Shown here in pieces: positions 1-11,335 of a stretch of 64,000 bases of DNA. The number at the start of each line of letters is the position of its first letter. Position 1 is the stretch's first letter. Position numbers and translations under genes: made by a program. The notes beneath the pieces were generated by a model. That model did not search any database and was not told where the DNA came from. It saw nothing but the letters and a program-made list of their open reading frames with translations. This DNA is from Actinoplanes oblitus (GTDB taxonomy: Bacteria > Actinomycetota > Actinomycetes > Mycobacteriales > Micromonosporaceae): NCBI RefSeq assembly GCF_030252345.1, contig NZ_CP126980.1, positions 4,417,501-4,481,500 of the forward strand, given 5' to 3'.

Positions 1-2872
<2,872 letters not shown>

Positions 2873-4072
2873 TCAACCCGCCGAACAGGTGGCGCTTGCT
2901 CCGGTGCCTGTGCCGGTGCCCTGGAATCCGAAGCTGGCGGTCTGACCCGGGGCCAGCTGGCCGTTGTACGACTGGTTCGCCATGGTGACCGTCCCGGTAG
3001 TGCCGGTGTTGACGGCGTTCCAGACCGAAGTGATGGTGGCGCCGCCGGGCAGGGCGAGGGTGACCCGCCACCCGTTGAGCGCGGCGCTTCCCGCGGTGAC
3101 TACGACTCCGGCGACGAATCCCCCGTTCCACTGGTTCTGCAGCGTGTAGGTCGCCGTGCAGCCGGGAGTGCCGGACGGTGCGGGCGACGGTGAGGACGGC
3201 GTGACCGGCGGTGTGCTCGGTGGGGTGCCGTCGCCGAGCGTCAGGTTCTTCTGCCGTACCTGCCACTGGCTGTGGCACAGGCCGCAGTCGGAGCCGACGA
3301 AGTTGGCGCCGGCGGTGAGATCGCCCTTCAGCCGCCACTTGAGGTACAACACCGCCACGCGGCCGAACTCGCCGCCGTTGGTCTGGTCATACGTGCCGCC
3401 GTGCCCGACGTTCAGGTTGCCCATGAAGGCGGGTAGCGTGGCCGGCAGCTTGCCCCAGTCGTCGATGGCGTTCGGGTACGCGATGTCGCCGGGTCCACCG
3501 ATGAAGTAGGCGATCGGCTTGGTCAGCCTGGTGAGCTGATAGTCGTCGCCGTCGTTCAGCAATCCGCTGCTGAAGATCAGCGTTGTGGTGATCCGCGAGT
3601 CGTTGGAGACGGCGTACGCCTCCAGGCCTCCGCACGACCAGCCACCGACCGCGACCTTGCTGGTGTCCAGCCGGCCGTAGTACTTGCTGCTCGGCTGGGC
3701 GTTCTGGGCGACGGCCCAGTCGATGGACTGGGTGAGCATCGAGGACGTGGTGGACCCGGAGCCGTTGGGCGCTCCGTTGGCGACGACCAGGAAGCCGTAC
3801 GAGGAGATTTCTCGCAGGAAGTTGATCTGCGCGGTGCCGTTGGCGGCGCAACCTCCGTTGCCCCACACGACAATGGGCATGTGCTCGGACGGTAGGGTCG
3901 ACGGCCGGTAGATGGTGTGATTGGCCAGGCTCGCCGAGGTCTCGTAGTCGGCGGGGTACGGCCCGGAGCCGCCGGCCGCCGCATCAGCCGGTGGTGCACC
4001 GACGGTGAGCACCGCGACCGCCGAGACGATCACGGCTGCCAGTCCGGTACCGACCTTGGTTCTTGTTCTCAT
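2873..4072 (-). CDS. Secreted alpha/beta-hydrolase with C-terminal CBM2
   Basis: 399 residues. A signal peptide (1-32) is followed by an alpha/beta-hydrolase domain (about 36-275) with a WGNGGC oxyanion-type turn and the nucleophile elbow G-W-S146-C-G-G, in place of the usual GHSMG. His224 in VGHGG is the likely catalytic His. A Pro/Thr/Ser linker (282-303) leads to a CBM2 cellulose-binding domain (304-399) with QNQWNGGF and GWRVTL motifs and a terminal Cys. It probably removes ester groups from plant cell-wall polymer while bound to cellulose. Its ATG overlaps the TGA of the upstream GH93-like gene by 4 bp (ATGA), so the two are translationally coupled. The ester substrate cannot be told from sequence. 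Confidence 0.88.
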   Translation of the reverse strand: MRTRTKVGTGLAAVIVSAVAVLTVGAPPADAAAGGSGPYPADYETSASLANHTIYRPSTLPSEHMPIVVWGNGGCAANGTAQINFLREISSYGFLVVANGAPNGSGSTTSSMLTQSIDWAVAQNAQPSSKYYGRLDTSKVAVGGWSCGGLEAYAVSNDSRITTTLIFSSGLLNDGDDYQLTRLTKPIAYFIGGPGDIAYPNAIDDWGKLPATLPAFMGNLNVGHGGTYDQTNGGEFGRVAVLYLKWRLKGDLTAGANFVGSDCGLCHSQWQVRQKNLTLGDGTPPSTPPVTPSSPSPAPSGTPGCTATYTLQNQWNGGFVAGVVVTAGSAALNGWRVTLALPGGATITSVWNAVNTGTTGTVTMANQSYNGQLAPGQTASFGFQGTGTGTGASATCSAG

Positions 4073-5289
4073 CTGGGACTCCGCCCGGTCAGTGGGACCA
4101 CGCCGGCCTGGATCGGACCGTTCTCGGCGTAATCCGGACCGGTGATGATGAACAGAAGACCGGGTTGCCGCCGGGAATCCGGGCACGCGAGCGGGATCGT
4201 TTGCCGGCTGTAGCCGCTGGGAATCGCCGAGGGCACCCGCGTCCATCTGCCGGGATCACCCAGGTGACGATTGACGAAGAGGTCTTGGTCGCCGTTCGCC
4301 GTCACCACGATCGTCCCGTTCGGTCCGCCGGAGTCCGACCACGACACGGTCGGCGCGGCTGACGGGACGTAGCCGTCCTGGTCGCGCAGCACGATGTCAC
4401 GGGCCGGTCCGAACGACTCCGGATCCCTCGCCAGCTTGTAGTGGACGGCGTAGAAATTGTCGCCGGCCTCGTGGGTCAGGATCCACAGGCGCTCGTGTAT
4501 CCGGGCGACGGTGGTCATGCCGGGCCGCTGGTCGTAGTCGGTACCCACGGCGTCGTCGACGACCGGTCCCCAGGTACGCAGATTCCGGCTGCTCTGGTGT
4601 GCCAGCTTCTGCCCGTACCGGGGGTCTCGCTGATCGGAGTAGTAACAGATGAGCCGGTCTTTGTGCAGCAGGAGGAACGGCTCCCACACCGGCGTGTTGC
4701 CGTTCTCCGGGATCGGCGCGCCGCCCTCCGCGACCGTGCTCAGGAACGTCCACGTGACGCCGCGGTCGCGGCTCGCGTACAGCTGGATCGTTGTGCTGGT
4801 GAAGTTCCCGAGCGCGTTGCCGGCAAACAACAGCGTGCCCTTGGGGAAGCCGGCGAAGGCGCGCGGCAGCTCGTACAGGAACGGCTGCAGCCAGACGCCC
4901 GACGTGTCGCCGGTGCTCGGCACGTTGCTCAGCGGATACCAGGTGCGGCCGTCGTCGTCGCTCCGATGGATGGCGAATCCCGGCGCCCCGAACTGCTGGA
5001 ACGTCGCCAGCCAGGACCGGGAATTGCCGAGTCGTACGGCTCGGGCGTACGCCGCTCCGGATCCCGGATCGGCAACCACCACCGGTCCGAACGGCGTCGC
5101 GCCATGCGGCTTTCCCGGACCGCCCGGCGTCGCGAGCGCCGGTTCCGCCACGCCCAGAGTCAGCCCGGCCAGCGCGACGGCCCCGGTGCGCAGAAATGCT
5201 CGACGCGACCGGGCAATGGCGTCGTCCGACGCGCTCCCGAGCGGATCGTGGTGGCCGGGCTCGTGGGGATGACGTGGAGCTTCGTTCAT
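4069..5289 (-). CDS. Tat-exported GH93-like exo-arabinanase / sialidase-fold glycosidase
   Basis: 406 residues. The twin-arginine signal SRRAFLRTG (29-36) with its hydrophobic stretch predicts Tat export. Asp-box repeats (HRSDDDGRTW, SRDRGVTW) identify a BNR/sialidase-type beta-propeller. The blocks YYSDQRDPRYGQKLAHQ, TWGPVVDD and RPGMTTVA resemble GH93 exo-1,5-alpha-L-arabinanases more than sialidases, so arabinan side chains are the likely target. The start at 5289 is set by a GGAGGAAG ribosome site. It is the first gene of a two-gene operon with the CBM2 hydrolase, transcribed away from the PaaX regulator. A generic sialidase cannot be excluded without a search. Confidence 0.82.
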   Translation of the reverse strand: MNEAPRHPHEPGHHDPLGSASDDAIARSRRAFLRTGAVALAGLTLGVAEPALATPGGPGKPHGATPFGPVVVADPGSGAAYARAVRLGNSRSWLATFQQFGAPGFAIHRSDDDGRTWYPLSNVPSTGDTSGVWLQPFLYELPRAFAGFPKGTLLFAGNALGNFTSTTIQLYASRDRGVTWTFLSTVAEGGAPIPENGNTPVWEPFLLLHKDRLICYYSDQRDPRYGQKLAHQSSRNLRTWGPVVDDAVGTDYDQRPGMTTVARIHERLWILTHEAGDNFYAVHYKLARDPESFGPARDIVLRDQDGYVPSAAPTVSWSDSGGPNGTIVVTANGDQDLFVNRHLGDPGRWTRVPSAIPSGYSRQTIPLACPDSRRQPGLLFIITGPDYAENGPIQAGVVPLTGRSPR

Positions 5290-5437
5290 CGATGCTTCCT
5301 CCTCCGGGGCGAGTCGGCAGTTGCCAGGAGCCATCGAGCCGCCCGCGGGCGAGACGAGGCGTCCGACGATCGGTGCCGCGCGATGTGCCCGAGCCGCCGG
5401 TGAGCAACTGTTGGCAGAGTCGACGAGCATCGATGTG

Positions 5438-5476
5438 TGTCAAACATGTTGCCCCTGGGACACGCTACTGTCAAAC
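5438..5476 (-). promoter_or_regulatory. Promoter with flanking GTTTGACA direct repeats
   Basis: On the minus strand TTGACA (5474-5469), a 17-base spacer and CAACAT (5451-5446) form a good sigma-70-type promoter for the GH93-like/hydrolase operon. The octamer TGTCAAAC (plus strand) occurs twice, at 5438-5445 and 5469-5476, 31 bp apart (about three helical turns), one copy covering the -35 box. This suits a regulator binding on one face of the helix. The divergent PaaX protein is the obvious candidate. Confidence 0.55.
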
Positions 5477-5604
5477 GTCGGCTCAGGTGGCACGGCGGTG
5501 CGCCCGCGGACGCGGCGGAACAGCGGGTGGAATGGATACTCGTGATCGGCGTCGCGTCGACCACGCGCCGCCGATCACCTCCCACTCGACGCCGGAGCAG
5601 CTAA

Positions 5605-6561
5605 GTGGTCAGCCCGTACGACATCGAGGACATCTTTCCCAACGACCCGGCGAGCGTGCGCCTGCCGCGCCAACAGGCCGGCAGTACCGCACAGAATCTG
5701 GCCGTGACGCTCCTGGCCGACTACACCCTGAGTACACGGGCCTGGCTGCCGTCGGCGTCGATCGTCGCGCTGCTGGAGGAGGCGGGGGTCGGAAGCGGCG
5801 CTGCCCGTACCGCCATCAGCAGGCTGTTCCGGGCCGGGATACTGGAAAGTTCCCGGGACGGCCGCTACAGCTCCTACCGCCTCACGACGGCTGCCGCCGC
5901 CAATCTGAGCGCGGGCGGCGCCTGGATCGCCCGATTCGCCAACCGGGTGGAGCCCTGGGACGGTTACTGGACCCTCGTGTCCTTCTCGTTCCCTCAGGAT
6001 GAGCGCGGCCGGCGACGAACTCTCCGGGGGCAACTGAGATGGCTGGGGTTCGCGCCCCTGTACGACGCCCTCTGGGTCTCTCCCGACGCACCGAACCCGG
6101 TAGTCAAGGAACGACTGACGACCACCACCCTGGGCACCATGACCATGTTCCGGGCGCGGCAGGTGGACCTGGCCACCCCGGCCAGCCGCAACCCGATCGA
6201 CGCCTGGGACGTCGCCGCGATCGCGAGGCGCTACCACACCTTCATCCGCCATTGGGAGCCGATGCTGCCCCGCATCCGCGCCGGAGAGGTCTCCGGTGCC
6301 GCCGCCGTGCAAGCCCGTACCGAGATCATGGATGCCTACCGGCAGTTCCCCATCGTCGATCCCGAGCTGCCGATCGAGCTGATGCCCGCGAACTGGCCGC
6401 GGGCGCAGGCCCGGGAGCTGTTCGTCACGGTCTACGACAGGCTCGCCGCGCCCGCCCAGGACCATGTGCGCACCCTGGTGACCCGGTTCAGCGACGTGCC
6501 CAGCAGCGAGATCCGAGCCCACAGCACGGCGGAGATGGCCGAAGCGGCGGATGCCTCGTGA
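5605..6561 (+). CDS. PaaX-family transcriptional regulator
   Basis: 318 residues, typical for the family. An N-terminal winged helix (about 30-95, with LLEEAGVGSGAARTAISRL) is followed by the PaaX central domain (WDGYWTLVSFSFPQ, GFAPLYDALWVSP) and the C-terminal FxxxLP-like helical part. Family members are usually repressors that sense aromatic-CoA or related metabolites. GTG at 5605 is preceded by GGAG at 5593. The gene diverges from the GH93-like/hydrolase operon, which suggests local control of polymer degradation or of uptake of its aromatic esters. The ligand is unknown. Confidence 0.85.
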   Translation: MVSPYDIEDIFPNDPASVRLPRQQAGSTAQNLAVTLLADYTLSTRAWLPSASIVALLEEAGVGSGAARTAISRLFRAGILESSRDGRYSSYRLTTAAAANLSAGGAWIARFANRVEPWDGYWTLVSFSFPQDERGRRRTLRGQLRWLGFAPLYDALWVSPDAPNPVVKERLTTTTLGTMTMFRARQVDLATPASRNPIDAWDVAAIARRYHTFIRHWEPMLPRIRAGEVSGAAAVQARTEIMDAYRQFPIVDPELPIELMPANWPRAQARELFVTVYDRLAAPAQDHVRTLVTRFSDVPSSEIRAHSTAEMAEAADAS

Positions 6562-6639
6562 GGCGGCATCGTTGCGCGTGCACCGACGCCTCGCCGGCGG
6601 GTTCGGCAATGGTCCAGCAGTTCTTCACCGGCAGCGGTG

Positions 6640-7035
6640 CCAGGAGCCCGGCCACGAGGTCACGGACGCATCCTCCGGCGATCAGGTCCGCCACCGGCTC
6701 TCCCGAGCGGGTGATCGGCAGATCAACCGGGTCCCGCACATCATGGCGACCGTCCAGCTGCGCAATCCCGCCGAAGGCCGCGCCTACCTCGACCGCGGGA
6801 AAGCAACCGGCAAGACGTCGATGGAAGCGATGCGGGCGCTGAAACGGCGACTGTCCGATACCGCCAGATGGTCGACGACGCCACCACGGCGATGGCGACG
6901 GGTTCGGGAGGACACCGGGGAACGTCAACGAACTCCAGCGTGACCGGCTCTCATCCCCACACCGGCTCTTCGGAGAAATCACTTCCCGAACCCGCCGACA
7001 ACAACCCTACAACGTCGATGCAGACCACGTCTTGA
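6640..7035 (+). pseudogene. IS110-family transposase, C-terminal remnant with frameshift
   Basis: Reading from about 6655, the frame gives SSGDQVRHRLSRAGDRQIN, then LRNPAEGRAYLDRG and EAMRALKRRLSD, the conserved C-terminal half of IS110-type transposases. At about 6852 the frame shifts and continues as YRQMVDDATTAMATGSGGH and TGSSEKSLPEPA to a TGA at 7033-7035. The catalytic N-terminal half is absent. It is a dead relic downstream of the PaaX gene. Confidence 0.8.
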
Positions 7036-7137
7036 CACAGAGGAGCCAGATCAGCGCATCCGTAGGCTCCGCCTCCGGTCTGGTCGGCGGTGACGGAGCG
7101 TCATCCGGTGAGGATGGGGCGCCCCTCACACCTATCG

Positions 7138-7212
7138 ACGCTCGTTGCGGCGGTCGTGACGGACAAGGTGGAAGCGATCGATGCGCTGGCGGGGTTCCGT
7201 GAGGAGCAGCAG
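7138..7212 (+). mobile_element. Possible 5' scrap of a second transposase
   Basis: A short frame reads LVAAVVTDKVEAIDALAGFR, which resembles the first residues of the transposase relic at 58400-58780 (minus strand), sharing the LAGFRE block. No further homology follows. The match is short, so this is only a suggestion of a second insertion scar. The rest of 7036-7272 shows no gene. Confidence 0.3.
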
Positions 7213-7272
7213 CCGGGGCAGCACCCACTGCCCCCGCCCGCCACCGCCATCAGGACGGTCGACCGGGGCTGA

Positions 7273-8289
7273 TCAGACGCGCGCGCCCAGCACCGCGCCG
7301 GCGGTCAGCCGCACCGACTCCACCCGGTCCTCGATGAGTGTCGACTGGTGGGCCAGGATCAGCTCGTCGGCCCGCGCCTCCTCGGCGAACGCCGTGAGGT
7401 ACGCCGCGACCTCGTCCGGGGTGCCCACCGCCGCGTAGGTCAGCATCGAGGCGAGCTGCCGGCCGTTCGGCGTGGTCAGGAACTCGTCGATCTCCTCGTC
7501 CGAGTAGTCGGCCGGGCCGGTGGAGCGGGTGATCAGACCGCGCACGATGGTGCGGCGGGTGGTCTCGAACTGCTGCCGCGCGGACTCGGTGGAGGCGGCG
7601 GCGACCACGTTCACCCCGGCGATCACGTACGGCTCGGCGAGCTGCGCCGACGGCCGGAACTCGGCGCGATAGGCCGCGACCGCCTGGTGCAGCAGGCCGG
7701 GGGAGAAGTGCGAGGCGAACGCGTAGGGCAGGCCGTACGCGGCGGCGAGCCGGGCACCGAACATCGACGAGCCGAGAATGTACAGCGGCACGTACGTCCC
7801 GGCGCCGGGTGTGGCCCGGACACCGGCGACCCGCGACTCCTCGCCCAGGTAGCCCTGCAGCTCCAGGACGTCCTGCGGGAAGCTCTCGGCGGACATCGGG
7901 TCGCGGCGCATCGCCCGCATCGTCACCTGGTCGCTGCCGGGCGCGCGGCCCAGGCCCAGGTCGATGCGCCCGGGGTAGAGCGAGGCCAGGGTGCCGAACT
8001 GCTCGGCGATCGTCAGCGGGGCGTGGTTGGGCAGCATGATGCCGCCCGCGCCGAGGCGGATCGTCGAGGTCTGGCCGGCGATGTGGCCGATCAGCAGGCT
8101 CGTGGCGCTGGACGCGATCCGGGCCATGTTGTGGTGCTCGGCGTACCAGACCCGCTCGTAGCCGTACTTCTCGGCCGCACGCGCCAGGGCGACGGAGTTC
8201 TCGAAGGCCTGCGCCACGGTGCCGCCGGGCGCGATCGGCGCGAGGTCCAGGATCGAGAGGCGCGGCTCGGCCGAAAAGGTGCTCGTCAT
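7273..8289 (-). CDS. LLM-class flavin-dependent oxidoreductase (luciferase-like, MsnO8 type)
   Basis: 338 residues, a full-length single-domain TIM-barrel flavin monooxygenase. Visible family marks are the N-terminal [12 protein letters not shown] strand, [39 protein letters not shown] and the C-terminal [11 protein letters not shown] and ADELIL segments. It would use reduced FMN supplied by a separate reductase to oxygenate an unknown substrate. ATG at 8289 is taken; another in-frame ATG lies 15 bp upstream (8304). It reads away from the methyltransferase and is probably monocistronic. Confidence 0.88.
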   Translation of the reverse strand: MTSTFSAEPRLSILDLAPIAPGGTVAQAFENSVALARAAEKYGYERVWYAEHHNMARIASSATSLLIGHIAGQTSTIRLGAGGIMLPNHAPLTIAEQFGTLASLYPGRIDLGLGRAPGSDQVTMRAMRRDPMSAESFPQDVLELQGYLGEESRVAGVRATPGAGTYVPLYILGSSMFGARLAAAYGLPYAFASHFSPGLLHQAVAAYRAEFRPSAQLAEPYVIAGVNVVAAASTESARQQFETTRRTIVRGLITRSTGPADYSDEEIDEFLTTPNGRQLASMLTYAAVGTPDEVAAYLTAFAEEARADELILAHQSTLIEDRVESVRLTAGAVLGARV

Positions 8290-8438
8290 GGGACCTACCA
8301 ACATCGGGTTCCGCCGGATCGTTCCCGCCGGTGCGGCAGGCCACATCTAGTCAGCTAGGTTCCTAGGATGCTCTAGCGGGTGTGACGGCCGCTGCGACGG
8401 CGCCGGGGAGTCACCGGGGACGAGCTGCCAGAGCGGTT

Positions 8439-9146
8439 TCAGCGACGGGCGAGGAGCAGCCAGTAGTGCAGGTTGTCGCCCGGACTCCGATGCTCGGTGG
8501 CCAGCTCGACCGTCTCCACGTCGAAACCGGCGGCCCGCAGATCGCGCCGCACCGCGTGCGGCGGGGTGGTCCGGTAGTACATGACGAAGGGCGGGGCCAC
8601 CACCGTGTTGCGGACGACCATGGCCAGGTCCAGCCCGAGCGTCGCCCAGTAGACGCTGCCGGCCCGGGACGGCAGGTCGCCGATCGCGACGGCGAAGAGG
8701 CCGCCGGGGCGCAGCGCGCGGTGCACCCCGGCGAACAGCGCCGGCCGTTCCGAGGGCAGGAAGTGCCCGAGCGCACCGAAGGTCACCGCGAGGTCGAAGC
8801 CGCCGGCGAAGGGCAGGGCCCGGGCGTCGGCGCGCACCAGCGCGGCCTCCGGCACCGCGGCGCGCGCCTGGCGGAGCATGCCCGCGCTGAAGTCGACGCC
8901 GGTGATGCGCTCCCGGCACAGCCGCCGCAGCACGGTCAGCCCGGCGCCGGTTCCGCAGCAGACGTCCAGGCCGCTGCGGAACGGGCCGGCCGCCGACAGC
9001 TCCCGGACGGTCGCGTCGAGAATGCCGCGCGGGGTGCGGAACGGCGTGTGGTCGAACTTCTCCGCCAGCCGGTCGTAGCCGCGTTCGACCGAGGACAGCG
9101 CCTGGACGCACAGCTCGCGCAGCGACGGCCCGTGAGGAGAGAACAT
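8439..9146 (-). CDS. Class I SAM-dependent methyltransferase
   Basis: 235 residues. Motif I is LDVCCGTGAGL (about 90-100), followed by ITGVDFSAGML (motif post I), ADARALPFAGGFDLAVTFGALGHF (motifs II/III split across this stretch) and LRPGGLFAVAIGDLP. This is the Methyltransf_11/25 layout for small-molecule methylation. The C-terminal third (VMYYRTTPPHAVRRDL) resembles methyltransferases acting on lipids or polyketides, but the substrate is not assignable. A truncated hydrolase relic lies just upstream. Confidence 0.85.
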   Translation of the reverse strand: MFSPHGPSLRELCVQALSSVERGYDRLAEKFDHTPFRTPRGILDATVRELSAAGPFRSGLDVCCGTGAGLTVLRRLCRERITGVDFSAGMLRQARAAVPEAALVRADARALPFAGGFDLAVTFGALGHFLPSERPALFAGVHRALRPGGLFAVAIGDLPSRAGSVYWATLGLDLAMVVRNTVVAPPFVMYYRTTPPHAVRRDLRAAGFDVETVELATEHRSPGDNLHYWLLLARR

Positions 9147-9213
9147 CCGGCCGAGCGTACCTTCCGGAATGTCGACATCAGGGGCGGGAAGACCGATTTC
9201 CGGTACGGCGGGG

Positions 9214-9440
9214 TCAGCGCGCCGAGCGGAACGCCTCCCGCAGTGCGGCCGCGAACAGCTCCGGTTCCTCCCAGGCGGCGAAGTGGCCGCCGCGGACCGG
9301 CTGGTGGTGGTAGTTCAGCGTCGGGTAGCTCGCGGCGACCCAGCTGCGCGGCGCCTGGAACAGGTTCAGGTGGAGGCCGGCCAGGCCGGTGGGTGCCAGG
9401 CGGTGGAAGGCGTCCGCGGCCCGGCCGCCGGAGCGGGTCG
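9214..9440 (-). pseudogene. Epoxide hydrolase relic with large internal deletion
   Basis: About 75 codons read AADAFHRL, then GLAGLHLNLF, then RGGHFAAWEEPELFAAALRE. These are three separated landmarks of EHN-type epoxide hydrolases (substrate-entry helix, mid-domain strand, catalytic-His loop) brought together by deletion of roughly 200 or more residues, including the catalytic Asp. His in RGGHFA survives. The product cannot be active. Confidence 0.65.
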
Positions 9441-9446
9441 GGACGG

Positions 9447-9483
9447 CGAAGCCCCTCACCGCCGCATGCGGTGAGGGGCTTCG
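9447..9483. terminator. Strong hairpin, 16-bp perfect stem
   Basis: CGAAGCCCCTCACCGC (9447-9462) pairs perfectly with GCGGTGAGGGGCTTCG (9468-9483) around a 5-base loop. It lies just after the stop of the peptidoglycan-binding gene on the minus strand and has no T-tract, as is common for actinomycete terminators. Confidence 0.75.
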
Positions 9484-9501
9484 TGTTGTTGGTGTGCGGT
9501 G

Positions 9502-9933
9502 TCAGCTCACGCGTCCGCAGGGGGAGTCGCCGGCGAAGGGGTGGTTGATGGCGCGCCGGGTTTTGGGTCCGTAGATGCCGTCGGCCTTGGTGTTGGCCTT
9601 GGCCTGGGCGCTGCGCAGCGCTTGTTCGGTGCCTGCGCCGAAGAAGCCGTCCTTGGCGATGTCCGCCTTGTAGCAGTCCACCAGTGTTCGCTGAAGCTGC
9701 TTGACGCCGTCGCCGCGGTCACCGCGGCGCAGGCCGCAGTCGATGTTGTGGTTGGCGGCCGAGGGCAGCAAGGCTCCCGCGTTCTCGGTGAAGGTGGTGC
9801 AGGTCGGCCGGGCGGCCGAGGCCGGAGCGGCCGAGGCCGGAGCGGCCGCGAGGGTAACGGCTGCCGGAACGGCGAACGCGAGCATGGCCAGCACCGCGGC
9901 GCCACGGCGCTGACGAACAGAGAAAGTGAACAT
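9502..9933 (-). CDS. Small secreted peptidoglycan-binding (PG_binding_1) protein
   Basis: 143 residues. A long signal peptide ends in an Ala-rich stretch near residue 36-40. The mature part (about 65-143) is a single PG_binding_1 helical domain (RRGDRGDGVKQLQRTL, DGFFGAGTEQALRSAQ, ADGIYGPKTRRAI). Three Cys in the mature protein may form a disulfide. There is no catalytic domain, so it probably acts as a cell-wall-binding or inhibitor-like module. The start is fixed by GGGGGAA upstream of ATG at 9933. A strong hairpin closes the gene, so it is monocistronic. Confidence 0.85.
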   Translation of the reverse strand: MFTFSVRQRRGAAVLAMLAFAVPAAVTLAAAPASAAPASAARPTCTTFTENAGALLPSAANHNIDCGLRRGDRGDGVKQLQRTLVDCYKADIAKDGFFGAGTEQALRSAQAKANTKADGIYGPKTRRAINHPFAGDSPCGRVS

Positions 9934-10358
9934 GTGATTCCCCCGTATGAAAGTGGTGCCCAGTCGAAGCAGCAGTACGTCTTGCGTGGACAGTCTGCTC
10001 AACCCGCCGGGGCGGGAACGGGACGCTCGGGACAGGCGGCACGAACCCGGGAGGAAGATCAGCGACCCAAAATTCTCCTGTTCCACTTCCATGGTTGTGG
10101 AACGGCATGGCCGCCCGATCGCCCTGTGCAAGATTTCCAGGCCGGAGACTTGCACCAAGATCACCTCTGCTCCGCCCGATCTCACCGTTGACGACCAGGG
10201 TGGCCTTCCCGACCTCGATCCAGGTGGCGCCAGTACGCGCCGCCGCCGTGGTCTTCCCTCCAGACAGGAGTCCCCGCGAGCGTCGCAGCAGCGGGTGTCG
10301 CACCGCTCGTGGCCCGTGGATCAGGCGGGTTCCGTACGGCCGCGGGAGGGTCCGGTGT
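9934..10358. other. 425-bp gene-free stretch
   Basis: Nothing gene-like on either strand. It must hold the promoter of the peptidoglycan-binding gene and the end of the LysR gene. No convincing inverted repeat was seen. Confidence 0.5.
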
Positions 10359-11264
10359 CTAGCCCGGCTCGGCGGCGGTGCGCAGGGCGTCGAGGACCGC
10401 GCCGAGCAGCGGGGCGAGCCGCCGGGTGCGCTGGGCGTAGGCGCTGATCGTGCGGGCGCCGAGGCCGGGCAGGCGGACCACCTGGGTGGCCGGTTCGGGC
10501 GTGCGGGGCAGGGCGAGGTCGGGGACCAGCGCCACGGCGAGGCCGGCGTCGACCAGGGCGAGCGCGGCGGGGAACTCCAGGCAGGTGTGCGCGCCGCGCA
10601 GCGGCAGTCCGGTGGCGGCGCGCAACCGGTCGAGGACGCCGCGGACGGCGGAGCCGGCCGGGCCGTCGACCCACGGCCGGTCCGCCAGGTCGCCGACGTC
10701 GCCGGGAACCGGCCAGGCCAGCGGCACGGCGAGCCGGTAGGGGTCGTCGAGCAGCCGGTGTGCCAGCAGGCCGGGCGGTGGCGGTCGCAGCGCGTTGGCC
10801 TCGTCCTCGACGAGCACGATGTCGAGGTCGCCGGCGTGCAGGGCGGCGACGGCGGTGGTCTCGTGGAGTTCGTGCACCGCCACGCGCAGGCCGGGGGTGG
10901 TCTCGTGGAGCGCGAGAACGGCCGGGACGACCAGCCGGCGGATGGCGGTGGGGAAGGCGCCGACGCGTACCTCACCCGCCAGGCGATGACTCATCGCCAG
11001 GGCGTCGGCGGCGGCGTCGGCCAGCACCTCGGCGAGCCGGTCGGCGTGCGCGGCCAGCTGCCGGCCGGCGGCGGTGAGCGTGGCCGGGCGTTGCCCGCCG
11101 CGCCGGGACCGGTCCAGCAGGACCAGGCCGCTCTCCCGTTCCAGCGCGGCGAGGTGCTGCGACACCCCGGACGGCGCCAGGTGCAGCCGCGCGGCGGCGG
11201 CGGTGACCCCACCGGCCTCGGCGACGGCACGCAGGACGAGCATGCGGTACGGCGACAGGTGCAT
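10359..11264 (-). CDS. LysR-family transcriptional regulator
   Basis: 301 residues from ATG at 11264 (an in-frame ATG at 11300 would add 12). The N-terminal winged helix-turn-helix is clear (AVAEAGGVTAAAARLHLAPSG, SQHLAALERE), followed by the periplasmic-binding-fold effector domain (RVGAFPTAIRRL, LHAGDLDIVLVEDE, LVDAGLAVALVPDLAL). It diverges from the cyclase gene across about 70 bp, the classical LysR arrangement, so the cyclase operon is its likely target. The effector is unknown. Confidence 0.88.
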   Translation of the reverse strand: MHLSPYRMLVLRAVAEAGGVTAAAARLHLAPSGVSQHLAALERESGLVLLDRSRRGGQRPATLTAAGRQLAAHADRLAEVLADAAADALAMSHRLAGEVRVGAFPTAIRRLVVPAVLALHETTPGLRVAVHELHETTAVAALHAGDLDIVLVEDEANALRPPPPGLLAHRLLDDPYRLAVPLAWPVPGDVGDLADRPWVDGPAGSAVRGVLDRLRAATGLPLRGAHTCLEFPAALALVDAGLAVALVPDLALPRTPEPATQVVRLPGLGARTISAYAQRTRRLAPLLGAVLDALRTAAEPG

Positions 11265-11335
11265 GCAGCCAGACTGTACGCCGGGTTCATCGGTACTCAC
11301 TTCTCCTGCACGCCGTGCTGGGCGACGATGTCTTC

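Noticed and set aside
4069..5289. Sialidase as the specific function
   Set aside because: Asp boxes fit any BNR propeller, but YYSDQRDP and RPGMTTVA blocks point to GH93; sialidase Arg triad and FRIP motif were not found.
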